A DNA stretch of 64,000 nucleotides, taken from Pochonia chlamydosporia 170. Taxonomy: Eukaryota > Ascomycota > Sordariomycetes > Hypocreales > Clavicipitaceae. Location of the stretch: positions 1-64,000 of the forward strand of contig NW_019154051.1 in assembly GCF_001653235.2 (NCBI RefSeq). The letters run 5' to 3'. The notes under the pieces are model-generated. The model was not told where the DNA came from, did not search any database, and worked only from the letters and a program-made list of their open reading frames with translations. Positions 11,200 through 20,961 of the stretch are shown here, piece after piece. A program made the position numbers and the translations under genes. Numbering within the stretch: the first letter of the stretch is position 1; the number at the start of each line of letters is the position of its first letter.

Positions 11200-11430
11200 T
11201 CCGTCGGCTGTGTGGCGGTGAGGTTGGCCATGTTACCCGCGGTTCAATGTCCACGAACGTCCTCCACGCCAACCATTGTGCCTTCCAGCGGCAGCAGATG
11301 CCTTTCTTAGGCGATATGGAAGTCAGTCTCGTGGGCATAAGCACAGTGTAGGAGAATAGGAAGCCGAGCGCACAGTATCGAAGCCCGCGATCCTCGCATT
11401 TCTGAGACGTGCCGCAGACGTCAGCACTCC
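11200..11430 (-). pseudogene. Decayed fragment related to the 61.2-62.4 kb membrane gene
   Basis: Plus-strand bases from about 11318 (GGAAGTCAGTCTCGTGGGCA onward) to 11380 closely match 61731-61795 inside the intact minus-strand gene. On the minus strand the fragment reads ALGFLFSY and, after a frame change, AHETDFHIA, against ALGFLFSYAALISHESDFLIA in the intact gene. A stop follows at once. Only this middle part is recognisable. Confidence 0.55.
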
Positions 11431-11815
11431 TGTTAATGGAACCTCACGCATCTAATTTTGCCCTTCGGAAGCCCACAGCGAACGGAAATATTACATTAAT
11501 GCTCTTTGTAGAACACATAACTAAGCAACTACACATGTATAAGTCTAGTACTACGTTGGCCCGATACCCACCCCGAAATCACGCCACGAGCGACTGCCGG
11601 CAGCCTTATGCTTTGGCGCTGTCCCGAAGCCCCCCCTTCTGGCAGGGGTTCTTCTCTGCAATTGTCTTTATTTCTAAGGCCCCACTTGCGTTATTTCCAT
11701 AACGAACTAAGTACGTAAACCAATCCAAACATACTCAGATGTAGCTAACAGACGGTCTTGGTTGCGATGTGAATGGGAATCAGGAGAAGCCATCAATCGA
11801 TTACCGGCAAAGGCA
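11431..11815. other. Spacer, nothing recognised
   Basis: About 385 bases between two minus-strand relics. A 97-codon plus frame (11409-11702) has no motif. Confidence 0.3.
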
Positions 11816-13010
11816 TCATGGGACTGTTCCATGGACTGAAATAGCATGCTTTTGCAGATGCATCTTATGTGCGAGAGTCATATCATAGACCTGACATACT
11901 GGCCGATCGTTGTCTCGCAATTGCGATAAGTGTCTTCGACGGAAGTGCTTACTCAAATCTCCTGGCGTGTAGAATTCGCCGATCTTGTCTTCCACACGAG
12001 GGTCGTCTGGTGGCAATGACAGTGCAGCACCAATGCACCAAAAACACCTCCTGGGCCTCTGTTTCGGATTGTCAACAAAAACAGACATAGTAGCGAGAAA
12101 CAGAGCGTCGCCTTCCGACGGCTCATGAGCGTTTTCGCGTGACACCGTCGTCGTTGATGAAATACACCGTCGTACAGTTGGCCCTTCCTCGACGCTGCAA
12201 TATGCAACAATGGCTTCAATTGCGTCATCCCTGCGCTGGTACTGTCCCTCCAGAGTATTACCGACTGTAGCTGAAAGTGCCTTCACCAGCAACTTTTGAG
12301 CCGGCCGCTGAGGCCGGATTGCGTCATCTACCATTGGCTCTGCAAAGCCGATGCCTTGGAGTTGGCGTTCAATGTCATCCACAGCCTGTTCATCTGTCCA
12401 GTCGTCTCGAATCTTCTGTTTCAGTTCCCCTTTCAGCTTCTGCTTTAATGATCGCAGCTCGCGCTGGCTTTTCTTGTGCGGTTCAGATCCTGGGCGCAAT
12501 TTTCGTAATTGGATTGTAAGCCGTCGAACATGGGGATCGGATGCGACAGACGCCGTTTGCTCAGCTGTGAGGCCTGTTGGCCGCCGTTTGCTCATTGAGT
12601 GATCAATGCTGCAAGCCTGATCAATAAGCGCCTGCTGTGGCTTCTCGCGACGAATAATGGCCCATGGATCAGCACGGACAATCCGACCAAGATAGTGCTT
12701 CTGGAAAGGGACGGAGTTGGCGTGGTCAAGGGATAAGTTCCTGAGCGCCTCACTCATGTTGGCTATTACAGCAAAGTTTAGAAGTGTTCTTCAAGTTGAT
12801 TTTGGGAACTCACGGCTTTGGTCAAACTCATTGGCTGCATTGTAACGCAGCTGTACGGTATTGTTTCGTACTGAAGTCCCATGATCTCACCCACTCGTTT
12901 AATCCAGCTCGCGATCATACCATTGGTGATGGTCTTCGTAGCCGACATTTCGTACCCCGTCAAGGTTTTGACAGCGCGGCGGGATATGCGGACCTCTTTT
13001 AGGTCCCTTG
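11816..13010 (-). pseudogene. C-terminal half of a DUF3435 / C2H2 protein (tyrosine-recombinase-like)
   Basis: The minus strand reads a stretch diagnostic of fungal DUF3435 (FluG-domain) proteins: GYEMSATKTITNGMIASWIK, then LRYNAANEFDQS, an intron (GTGAGT to TAATAG), MSEALRNLSLDHANSVPFQK and HYLGR, MSKRRPTGLTAEQ, and a C-terminal zinc-finger region (CFWCIGAALSLPPDDPR, HFRRRHL, HKMHLQKHAISVHG). DUF3435 is known to be a tyrosine-recombinase fold; full-length members mobilise Cryptons and the giant Starship elements. Here the N-terminal half with most catalytic residues is absent. One base is missing near 12853, between the IPYS and LRYN segments, and the first finger has lost a Cys (VCQVYDMT). 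It is a relic with no expected activity. It lies beside the inverted-repeat element at 13141-13800. Confidence 0.7.
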
Positions 13011-13140
13011 GACTAGCTTGCTAATTAAAGGAGTTAGTTACTTCTTGCTATAATCGTTTCTGATGCTAAAAGAAGACCACACTAAATGACAACTGATAAC
13101 TACTATATAAAAACGTACTTCAAAATGAGGCTGACGCATC

Positions 13141-13800
13141 CTTAGCCAAGCATACTTGGGCATTGTAGAGGGAGCTCTACCCACTCTACCGGGTAGGGTA
13201 GAGGAAGTATCTTCTCTCCTCTACCCAAGTAGAGTAGAGTAAAAATGGGTAGGGCTACCCACTCTACCCACTCCTGATTAGTCAGTTGGATCTTATCGTT
13301 TAGTAAGGTTGTAAGATTAAAGATGCTGAAGTCCTTAGGTAGTCACCTAGTTTTATTGATTCTGCTCAATACATATTGTGGTGACCTCTTTTGTAAGTTC
13401 ATGTGGTGCTGCTTGGCGCCGTAATGGGCTAGCGACCTCGGTATCCACTCAGTGTATTAATGGCCTCCACGCTGAACGTCTCCTTGCCAGCGCCTCGCGT
13501 TACTTTTAGCGCTCCTCCTAGGAATACCTTGATCCCTGTCGAGAAATTATGGATTTGGATTTCTATGAGGAGGATTAGGATATATAATACAAGGAGGCAT
13601 ATGCCAAATAATTGAGCGTATACACGGCAGCTACCTTCCCTACCTACTAGGCTACTCTATTGTTGACCCAATAATCTACCCGCAACTCTACCACCACTCT
13701 ACCCACCACTCTACCCAGGTAGGGGCCATTCCTGAACCTGGGTTAGGTAGAGAAGTAGGAAATGCCCCTCTACTCTACAATGTCCAAGTATGTAGCCAAG
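13141..13800. mobile_element. 660-bp inverted-repeat (MITE-like) element
   Basis: The left end (CTTAGCCAAGCATACTTGGG, then CATTGTAGAG) and the reverse complement of the right end (CTTGGCTACATACTTGGACA, then TTGTAGAG) match over about 30 bases with a few differences. Just inside both ends lie clusters of CTCTACCC/GGGTAGAG that also pair with each other. The centre has no coding frame. Flanking bases show no clear target duplication. It resembles a non-autonomous DNA transposon or a foldback element. Confidence 0.6.
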
Positions 13801-13897
13801 TACGGGAAGATGGTCGGTTTCAAGTCATGAACAGCATACAACCGAGGTGAAAAAATCACAGCGTCGTCAGCACGTTCACTGGCGAACACCAGCCACC

Positions 13898-14700
13898 ATG
13901 GTCGGAGCATATGTTGTTGGGCTAGCGATGGTGGTAGGTCATCACTTCTAGTACCGGGGGCTTGACCAGACGGTTGTCCATGACCAAACCCGAACAAGAA
14001 TGGACGCTCCGAATCGGGACAGGGCTCGCATTTCTCACCAAAACATTTCTGGTAACTGCTGTTGGAGTTGCATGTGTGCAAAATTTCTGGCGGGCACTGC
14101 GCCTCAAACCTGTCCGACTGTCAATGCTTGATTCGATGTTCGACGCAAGGGCCAGCGTCTTGAGTTTTTTGGATGTCCACATGTGGCTCAGGAGCCCCTG
14201 GGTGGCCATTTTGGGGGTATTAACCTGGTAGGTTATCCTTTTTACTCTTGTGCGGTTCTGAGACAGTATTTTGGGGCTCTGAGGAACTAACAAGTGCGGA
14301 TTACTGCTAGGTTGATTCCACTGGCGGCTGTCGTTACACCATCTACCTTTGTCCGTCCAGTCAACCATGAGGACGGTGGTATCAGAACGACCAATAGGTA
14401 TTGTCAACTTTACCGGGGACAACTTTGTTTCATTCGATATAGGTGGGGTAGGATCGCCAGTGTCAGATATTTATCGCCTTGTGACAATGTTTACGGTGCA
14501 AGGGACTACCTCTCCTCCATCAACTCCAGCTGCTAATTCATCCTAGACCTTGAGTGTCCTGGGACCCGCCTTGAAATGCGAAATACCGAACGCCTCTGTC
14601 CAAAACTCTGTCAACGAACAGTTCCCGCATGCGAATGTTAGTACACGAACAGTCTATGTCAGCTGGGTGCCACCTGAACGCGCGTTGACCAAAACATAAC
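13898..14700 (+). pseudogene. Fungal multi-TM membrane protein, multiply broken
   Basis: Reading across frames gives AYVVGLAMVVGHHF, a stop, RIGTGLAFLTKTFLVTAVGV, LDSMFDARASVLSFLDVHMW, then an intron (GTAGGT at 14230 to CTGCTAG at 14310) and LIPLAAVVTPST, followed after another frame change by RPIGIVNFTGDNFVSFDIGG and TLSVLGPALKCEIPNASVQN. This order of N-terminal TM helices, a short intron after LTW, and an extracellular Asn-rich region with sparse Cys is common in large fungal membrane proteins of unknown function. Damage is: TAG near 13972, a frame change near 14000, another near 14350, and TAG near 14544. It is clearly dead. Its tail runs into a segment duplicated at 30.4 kb. Confidence 0.6.
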
Positions 14701-15010
14701 TGACAACCTGGAAAGAGATATGCCTCCTGCAAAACGACCAAAGTCCCCGGTAAAAAAAAAATTTGTTTCTTTTCTTTTCTTTTCTTCTTCTTCTTGTTCT
14801 TCTTCTTTTTCCCTTTTTTTATTTTATTTTATTTATTTATTTTTTGTTTCCATGCCCTATCATAAGATTTTTAGCTTGTTTACATGGTCACCTACCCTGG
14901 ACGGCCATTGATGAAAGAATAAGTTCTGGTGGGATGGTCCTAACGGCGCTACAGTGACTATAATTTCTCTCAAACTTGGTTCCTTTGGATCATTGCAGGA
15001 CCTTGAGCTA
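14655..15010 (+). repeat. Segmental duplicate, copy 1 (other copy 30405-30700)
   Basis: Matches 30405-30700 in several blocks in the same order and strand: CCACCTGAACGCGCGTTGAC, GGAAAGAGATATGCCTCCTG, TTGTTTACATGGTCACCTAC, CTGGACGGCCATTG, CAAACTTGGTTCCTTTGGAT, CATTGCAG. This copy also holds a long pyrimidine tract absent from the other. It starts in the tail of the membrane-protein pseudogene and lies about 1.6 kb upstream of an NLR gene, as does the other copy. Confidence 0.7.
14749..14850 (+). repeat. Low-complexity A-run, TTTTC, TTC and ATTTT tracts
   Basis: A run of A is followed by repeated TTTTC, then CTT units, then TTTTA/ATTT units. Apparent open frames across it are compositional artefacts. 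Confidence 0.8.
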
Positions 15011-15035
15011 CATAGTGTGGCGGAAGAAGGTTTTC

Positions 15036-16075
15036 TCAGTGAGGAATTGCATCCAAGTTCAAATTGGCCTTGATCCCACCAGCAGTATCATGAGAATCAG
15101 AGTTCCAAATCTCTGTGCTCAGATTGGATAGCTGCACCGGCGCACAATCAACACCTGGGGGCAAGGGAAATACGCAACTGAAGGCATCATCAAAATAGGT
15201 TTGTAGATTTTTCAAAGGTGATTTTCTCAATCTGCAGTCCACCCGTTGGCAAACCCCGAGTCATCAACCTCGGCAAGACGTAAGACAAATTGCGAATCCT
15301 TGTCTCTAGTCCGGGTTTGCACCTACCTATGTAATCAAGGAAGTTGTTAATAGAGTTACATGAAAGCTCATGTAAACTACAGTATATATATCAGCTTCAT
15401 CAAAATAAAGCAAGCAAGAAGTGAAAACCTTGTCGTGGCCGCCCCGCACAGCGGAAAGACCAGCACGCCATAACCAAAGCGTTGGACCGCCTGGAACAGA
15501 GCATCACCTTCACGACGGAAGTAATTCCAAAACGATTGTGCTTCCTTGGGGCGTTGACTTGGAAAAAGCTCGCCTTTGAACTCTTCAACAACACTGCGTG
15601 ATCTTTACCCTATCTCTTTTCTTCTGATTCTGACGACGGAACTCGGCGATCACTTGTACAGACTTGAATTGACGCTTAACCTGCTCTCTGACTGCTGAGT
15701 TCCTTTTCACAGACGTATAATCCGGAGAACATTTTAGTATCCCAGTTCGAGAAGTTGGCGCATTAAGTAGCACTTCTGCGGCGGGTGGAGTTCGAAAATC
15801 GTCAACCAACTTCCAGGCATCTTGCAAGCCACCTAGCTCAGTATATTTAAAGACTTGAAAGTTGTGAGGGCTCCGGTATTTCGAGACATTTCTTGGTCTC
15901 AAAATTGGGCGCTGTCTCTGTCTTTTTCCTACCCGCCCACGGACTTTACTAGTCTGCCATTTCTCAGCAACAGTCGAGTCAAATTGCTCGACACCACAGT
16001 TGCGAACAGGCGACGACTGATTTGCATGGGCAGATCGGAAACCACGATCATTGTGAGCTATGGGCGTGTGTTAAG
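15036..16075 (-). pseudogene. Unrecognised minus-strand coding relic
   Basis: The minus strand is open over long stretches that look protein-like but switch frame. From about 16075 to 15585 it reads a basic segment (ILRPRNVSKYRSPHNFQVFK, TGILKCSPDYTSVKRNS). From about 15600 to 15365 another frame reads VVEEFKGELFPSQRPKEAQS, FWNYFRREGDALFQAVQRFG and YGVLVFPLCGAA. From 15242 to 15036 a third reads NLSTEIWNSDSHDTAGGIK. The second segment looks like a genuine conserved domain with one-base slips at its edges. I do not recognise the family. The pieces may be one decayed gene or two. Confidence 0.4.
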
Positions 16076-16084
16076 CGTGTGCTG

Positions 16085-16440
16085 AGCAGGCGCACAGTGC
16101 TCATACAAGCGAGGACGACAACGTGGAAGAGCGAGGGCAGCGAATCCGACTATCACGACCGTGCCAGTCCGGTACACCACCGAATGCGCTCTGATCAACA
16201 AAACCTGGCCTAGGGTTTGCACGTCCTTGTCGGACGAGGTCGGCATTTTACAAAGGGTGACGCGGTGCAACGCTGTTTGATCCTGTGGCGCATATTGTTA
16301 ACGATTAATTGGACGATTGAACCTTGTGCCAACACCTCAGCATGCATCAAGGCCAGACTAGAAAACTGTCAGCCTCCCCCAGTTAGCATCAGGCGTCCGA
16401 AATGGCGAATGAGCTTATTTCTGACTCCACGCTAAACAAT
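16085..16440. repeat. NLR upstream segment, copy 1 (other copy 38180-38460)
   Basis: Shares ordered blocks with 38180-38460: CAGTGCT...GA(G)GACGACAACG, GTTTGCACGTCC..TCGGACGA..T.GGCA, and GCATCAAGGCCAGA.(A)GAAA followed by GTCAGCCTC. Here it sits just upstream of the first PNP-NACHT-ankyrin gene; the other copy sits just upstream of an NB-ARC fragment. It is probably a duplicated promoter flank; no gene was recognised in it. Confidence 0.55.
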
Positions 16441-16597
16441 TCACCGTTACCTCTCTCGGGCAGTCCAGCCTGGCCACCACTCCAAACAGTCCTCATCCAG
16501 CTCCAACTCCATGCCACAACACATCAGAGAACTTGACACGACACGGTTCGGCTGCAATTGACGTCTGTACACCAGTGCTTGAACACTTGGCCATGCA

Positions 16598-19500
16598 ATG
16601 TCGCTAGTGCTAGCAGTCAACGCTCTAAAGCGAAAGTTGGCGGGTACGGACTACACGGTGGGCTGGATCTGCGCCATAGGTACAGAGCACGTCGCTGCAC
16701 GGGCGTTTCTCGACGAAGAGCATGAAAGGCCAGAAGACGTGCCCGACAACGACGATAACGATTATACCTTAGGAAGGATTGGGAAACATAACATTGTCAT
16801 TGTTGTCTTACCCATCGGGGAGTACGGTATCGTCGCTGCAGCATGTGCGGCCAAAGATATGTCACGCAGCTTTCCAAACATCCGAATCGGTATGATGGTC
16901 GGCATCGGCGGTGGAGCACCAAGTCGAAAGCATGACATACGTCTCGGCGACATTGTGGTCAGCGCTCCTGGTGATGGAAATGGTGGTGTGTTCCAGTATG
17001 ACTTTGGTAAGGCGATGCAAGGAGGAACCTTTCACACAACAGGTTTTCTCAACCAGCCACCAACCTTTCTTCGGACTGCGGTGAATGGTCTTAGGAGCCA
17101 GTATAAGAGCAAGGGCCATCAGCTTGAGGAGGCCATCTGCAGCATTCTTGAGCGACACCCAAGACTGCAGGACTATGCTCGACCGAAGCCTAGCACTGAC
17201 AGGCTGTACAAACCTGAAGTCGCCCATCTTCCAGAGGTTGAAGCCAGTTGCGCGGCATGCTGCGGTAATGATCCATTGCACTTAGTATCGCGGCGTGAAC
17301 GAACCAAACATGAGGACAACCCGGCAATTCACTATGGCTTGATTGCCTCCTCAAACCAGGTGATGAAAGACGCTTTGATCCGGGATAGACTCATAGCGCA
17401 GAAGGATGTTCTGTGTTTCGAAATGGAAGCAGCTGGACTGATGAACCAATTTCCATGCTTGGTTATTCGCGGTATCTGTGATTACTCGGACTCCCACAAG
17501 AACAAGAACTGGCAGGGCTATGCGGCAATGGCGGCGGCCGCATACGCGAAAGATCTTCTATGCAGAGTCCATCCGAGTATTGTTGAGGCAGAGAGGAAAA
17601 TTGGTGATATTATGAGAGGTTAGTCTCCAGGACTCTAGAAACATTAGCATATATTAATTCGCGTCACTGGGGAAGACATCCAAGAACTTGCGGAAGCGCA
17701 ACTTGGTGTCTCGAAGAAACAGCTTGAGATGCAAGAAGATGCAGTCAAAAGTGAACACGCTGCTGAGAAAAGACAGTGCCTTCAACTGTTTCGTCTTACC
17801 GGAAGCAATGAGGAGACCACCTATGAGTGGTACAAGGACCGCGTGGAAGATCGAGTGGAAGGCACCTGCCAATGGTTTCTCCAACATCCCAATTTCCAAG
17901 AGTGGCTCAAACAGGACTCAGGCCCACTGCTAGTCTCGGCGGATCCTGGCTGTGGGAAGTCGGTATTGGCCAAGTACCTGGTCGACCACGGTCTGCCACG
18001 ATCGTCAGCCATCTGCTATTTCTTCTTCAAGGAGCAAGACCAGAACAAGGTCCGCCAGGCACTCTGCGCCCTGCTTCATCAACTCTTCTCTCAAAAGCCT
18101 TCCCTAATTAACCATGCCATGGCCCAATTTCGCAAGGATGGTCAAGGGTTGATTAACTCTACACAATCACTCTGGACTGTCCTTGGAAATGCGGTGCAAG
18201 ATCCCGAGGCCGGCCCCGTAATCTTAGTTCTCGACGCCCTGGACGAATGTGCCGAGCTAGAATTTGAGAACCTAGTGCGCAATGTGAAGAGTCAACTTAG
18301 CAGCGACTCGATAAGCCTAGGCAAGTTGAAGTATCTTCTAACAAGTCGGCCGTATGAGCAAATTGTGTCCCAGTTCCGCGACCGCGACCTGTTGACGGCA
18401 TTTCCAAACATCCATATACCAGGAGAGGATGAGTCAGAAGCTATTAGCCAGGAGGTAAATCACGTCATTACACACCGGGTCAATCAGCTATCGGAGAGCA
18501 AGCGCCTCTCATGCGATCTCAAGATATATCTGGAGAAAAGACTTCGGGATGCTACCCATCGCACCTATCTCTGGGTATACCTTGTGTTTGACTATTTAGA
18601 GAAAGAAAACTTTAAGAAGACCAAAAAAGGTGTCGAGGCCACCATTTCCACACTTCCGCGGAGTATTAACGAAGCATATGAGAAAATTCTGAACAAGTCT
18701 AAGGATGAGGAGCGTCCAATGGTCCAAAAAGCCTTAAGTATTATCTTAGCCGCGAGTCGGCCGCTAACACTCTTGGAAATGAATATTGCCGTGAATATAG
18801 ATTACGCATCGCATTCTATTGACGATGTTGACTTGGAAAACGAAGAGGATTTCAAGATACGTCTTAGATCATGGTGTGGATTGTTCATCTCAGTCCATCA
18901 CGGTAGGATTTATTTCCTTCACCAAACCGCTCGCGAGTTCCTCCTCGCAGAGGCGACGACTTCGCCTACGACAGTTCCGTCGGAGCTAGAATGGCACCAC
19001 GCCATCACTATGCGCTACGCACACGCTGCTCTTGCCAAAATCTGTGTGTTGTACCTAAATCTCTTTAACTCCGACGTTAGCCTCCCGACATATGCGACTG
19101 GCTCTGTCGATAGACGCGCCTTATTGGCTTACTCAGCCGAAACATGGAGTGCCCACTTCCGCGAGGCCGATATTATTGATGACGATGCCATTGTATCTTT
19201 AGCTCTAAGGATTTGTGACCCGAATTCGAAGAGCTACTGGGCATGGTTCCGAGCACATGACAACACTACTTATATGAAGACCACCAAGCACTTTACGGCT
19301 CTTGGGGTAGCGTCGTACTATGGCCATCGTGCAATTGTTAAGCTCCTTCTCAAGGAAGGCGCCAACACCGAAGCGAAAAACAGTAACGGTCAGACGCCGC
19401 TATGGGAGGCCGTGGAAGATGGGCGTGAAGCTATTGTCAAACTGCTGCTGGATAATAACGCCGACACCGAGGCAAAAGATAGCAGGTATTGTGAGACGCC

Positions 19501-20011
19501 GCTCTGGAGAGCCGTCTGGGGGGGGTGCGTTGCCATCATCCAGCTCCTTCTCGAGAACGGTGCCAGCACCGAAGCGAAAGACAGTAATGGTCGGACGCCG
19601 CTTTCGTATGCCGCCTTGACCGGGCATGAAGCAATCGTCAAGCTGCTGCTGGAGCATGGCGCCGATGTTGAGGCGAAAGACAGCAGGTACAGCCGGACGC
19701 CGCTTTCATATGCCGCCCGGCGAGGGCACGAGCCCATCGTTAAGCTGCTGCTGGAGAACGGCGCCGACACCGAGGCAAAAAGCAGCAGCGGTCGGACCCA
19801 CTTTCGCATGCCGCCTTTGCGGGACATGAAGCTATCGTCAAGCTGCTGGTGGAGAACGGCGCCAATGTCGAGGCGACAGACAGTAACGGTCGGACGCCGA
19901 TCTCGTATGCCGTCTGGCGAAGACACGAGGACATCATCACTCTACTCCAACGGGAATATCCCTAAGTATGTGAACACACTCTTATGCCCTCGGAAAGTCG
20001 TCCCTGCATAG
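16598..20011 (+). CDS. PNP_UDP-NACHT-ankyrin NLR receptor 1, C-terminal frameshift
   Basis: Two exons (16598-17618 and 17676 onward) joined by a 57-nt intron. Residues ~1-340 are a nucleoside-phosphorylase-like domain ([40 protein letters not shown] then [12 protein letters not shown]). Residues ~400-860 are a NACHT NTPase with Walker [12 protein letters not shown] (~430) and Walker [14 protein letters not shown] (~525). From ~880 ankyrin repeats follow ([20 protein letters not shown] units). Fungal NLRs of this plan are believed to act in non-self recognition: ankyrins sense, NACHT oligomerises, and the PNP domain is the effector; some such domains cleave nucleotides. One base is missing near 19799, so the frame leaves the ankyrins and ends at 20011. 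The original frame would end at 19965 after two more repeats. The repeats are very similar at DNA level. Confidence 0.85.
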
Positions 20012-20119
20012 CCTGTCAGAAGCAAGAAGAGCGTCCTACACCGTGATCAAAGATGGGTCGAAGCGGTTCGAAAGGTGCGTCACCCAGACAAACTAGCCTG
20101 GTCGGCAATGACTATGCCG

Positions 20120-20275
20120 CCACACCACGTGGCAAGAGTGCTGACGTGTTGTCGTCAAGATGAGCGGCAACCAAATACAGTACAGTTTCTCCATTCTGCC
20201 ATGTTGCTTCGATATTTGCGCCCTGATGTAGCAGTATTTTGACGACGCCTATCTGTTTGTTTGTCCTGAGATATC
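20120..20275 (-). pseudogene. Ankyrin-repeat fragment, antisense to NLR 1
   Basis: On the minus strand GVVKILLHQGANIEATWQNG followed by ETVLYLVAAHLDD has the ankyrin consensus (VVKxLLxxGAxIEAxxxxGxTxLxxAA). No flanking repeat or start is visible. It is the remnant of another ankyrin gene in the opposite orientation, 150 bases after NLR 1. Confidence 0.5.
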
Positions 20276-20961
20276 ACGCTGAATACAGATACCTCTGGGC
20301 AGTCGAGGATAAGTTATTCGAGTCAAGTTATCACCACGGGCACTGCGCCTCGGTAACGTGTACCTGCAACGATTGTCATGGTAGGATGGACCTTGTGTGT
20401 GATGCTTTGGAATGTGACAAAAGATACTAGCGGAACGGAAACCCCTAGAGCAAAAGCGACGAAGGTGAGATCCAAAATCTTAGATGATAGACTCGAATAG
20501 AGTGAAGTCTGGAGAAGAGCGGAATAGGATCGCCCAAAAAGACAGCATTGTTGCATTTGAGATTATGATGCTAGTATGAAGTTATAGCAAAATATAATAC
20601 CCATTTCTGCGACTTAAGGGCAGAATGTACTAGGTTTACCAAACGGCCACTATGGATTCCTAGCAAGCTTGTATGGAAAGATGTAGAACGAACAATTTCC
20701 AATAGACAAAACACCTACTGTAGATGCATAGGTAAGCATGGCCTTCACAACCGCAATGTCAAGTTCTCGTTGTTCAACTTTCAATATACACAGAAAGGTG
20801 CCGTACAAATTGGGTGACATAAACCGTTTTGGTAGGCCTCACCTAATCCTCCTGGTCCAGTATCAAGCATTTGAGAATAAGAAAGAGACATATTAACACA
20901 TAGTAACCACCTTACTAACCGCCAACTGTTATGAGAAGATTCCGATATATAAATTATATAC
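20276..20961. other. 3' spacer of the TPR gene
   Basis: About 690 AT-rich bases with no recognised feature. A 77-codon minus frame (20323-20556) has a hydrophobic stretch but no family signal. Confidence 0.35.

Noticed and set aside
11816..13010. Intact Starship captain
   Set aside because: Only the C-terminal half is present, with a frame slip and a damaged zinc finger; most of the catalytic tyrosine-recombinase region is missing.
13141..13800. CTCTACCC clusters considered as a CRISPR-like or satellite array
   Set aside because: Units are irregular, lack spacers of constant size, and are better explained as pairing arms of an inverted-repeat element in a fungus.
14720..14957. Hydrophobic frames that look like a small membrane protein
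   Set aside because: They translate the T-rich low-complexity tract.
19390..19926. 178-codon minus frame with repeated segments
   Set aside because: Antisense shadow of the ankyrin repeats in NLR 1; the repetition comes from the sense strand.
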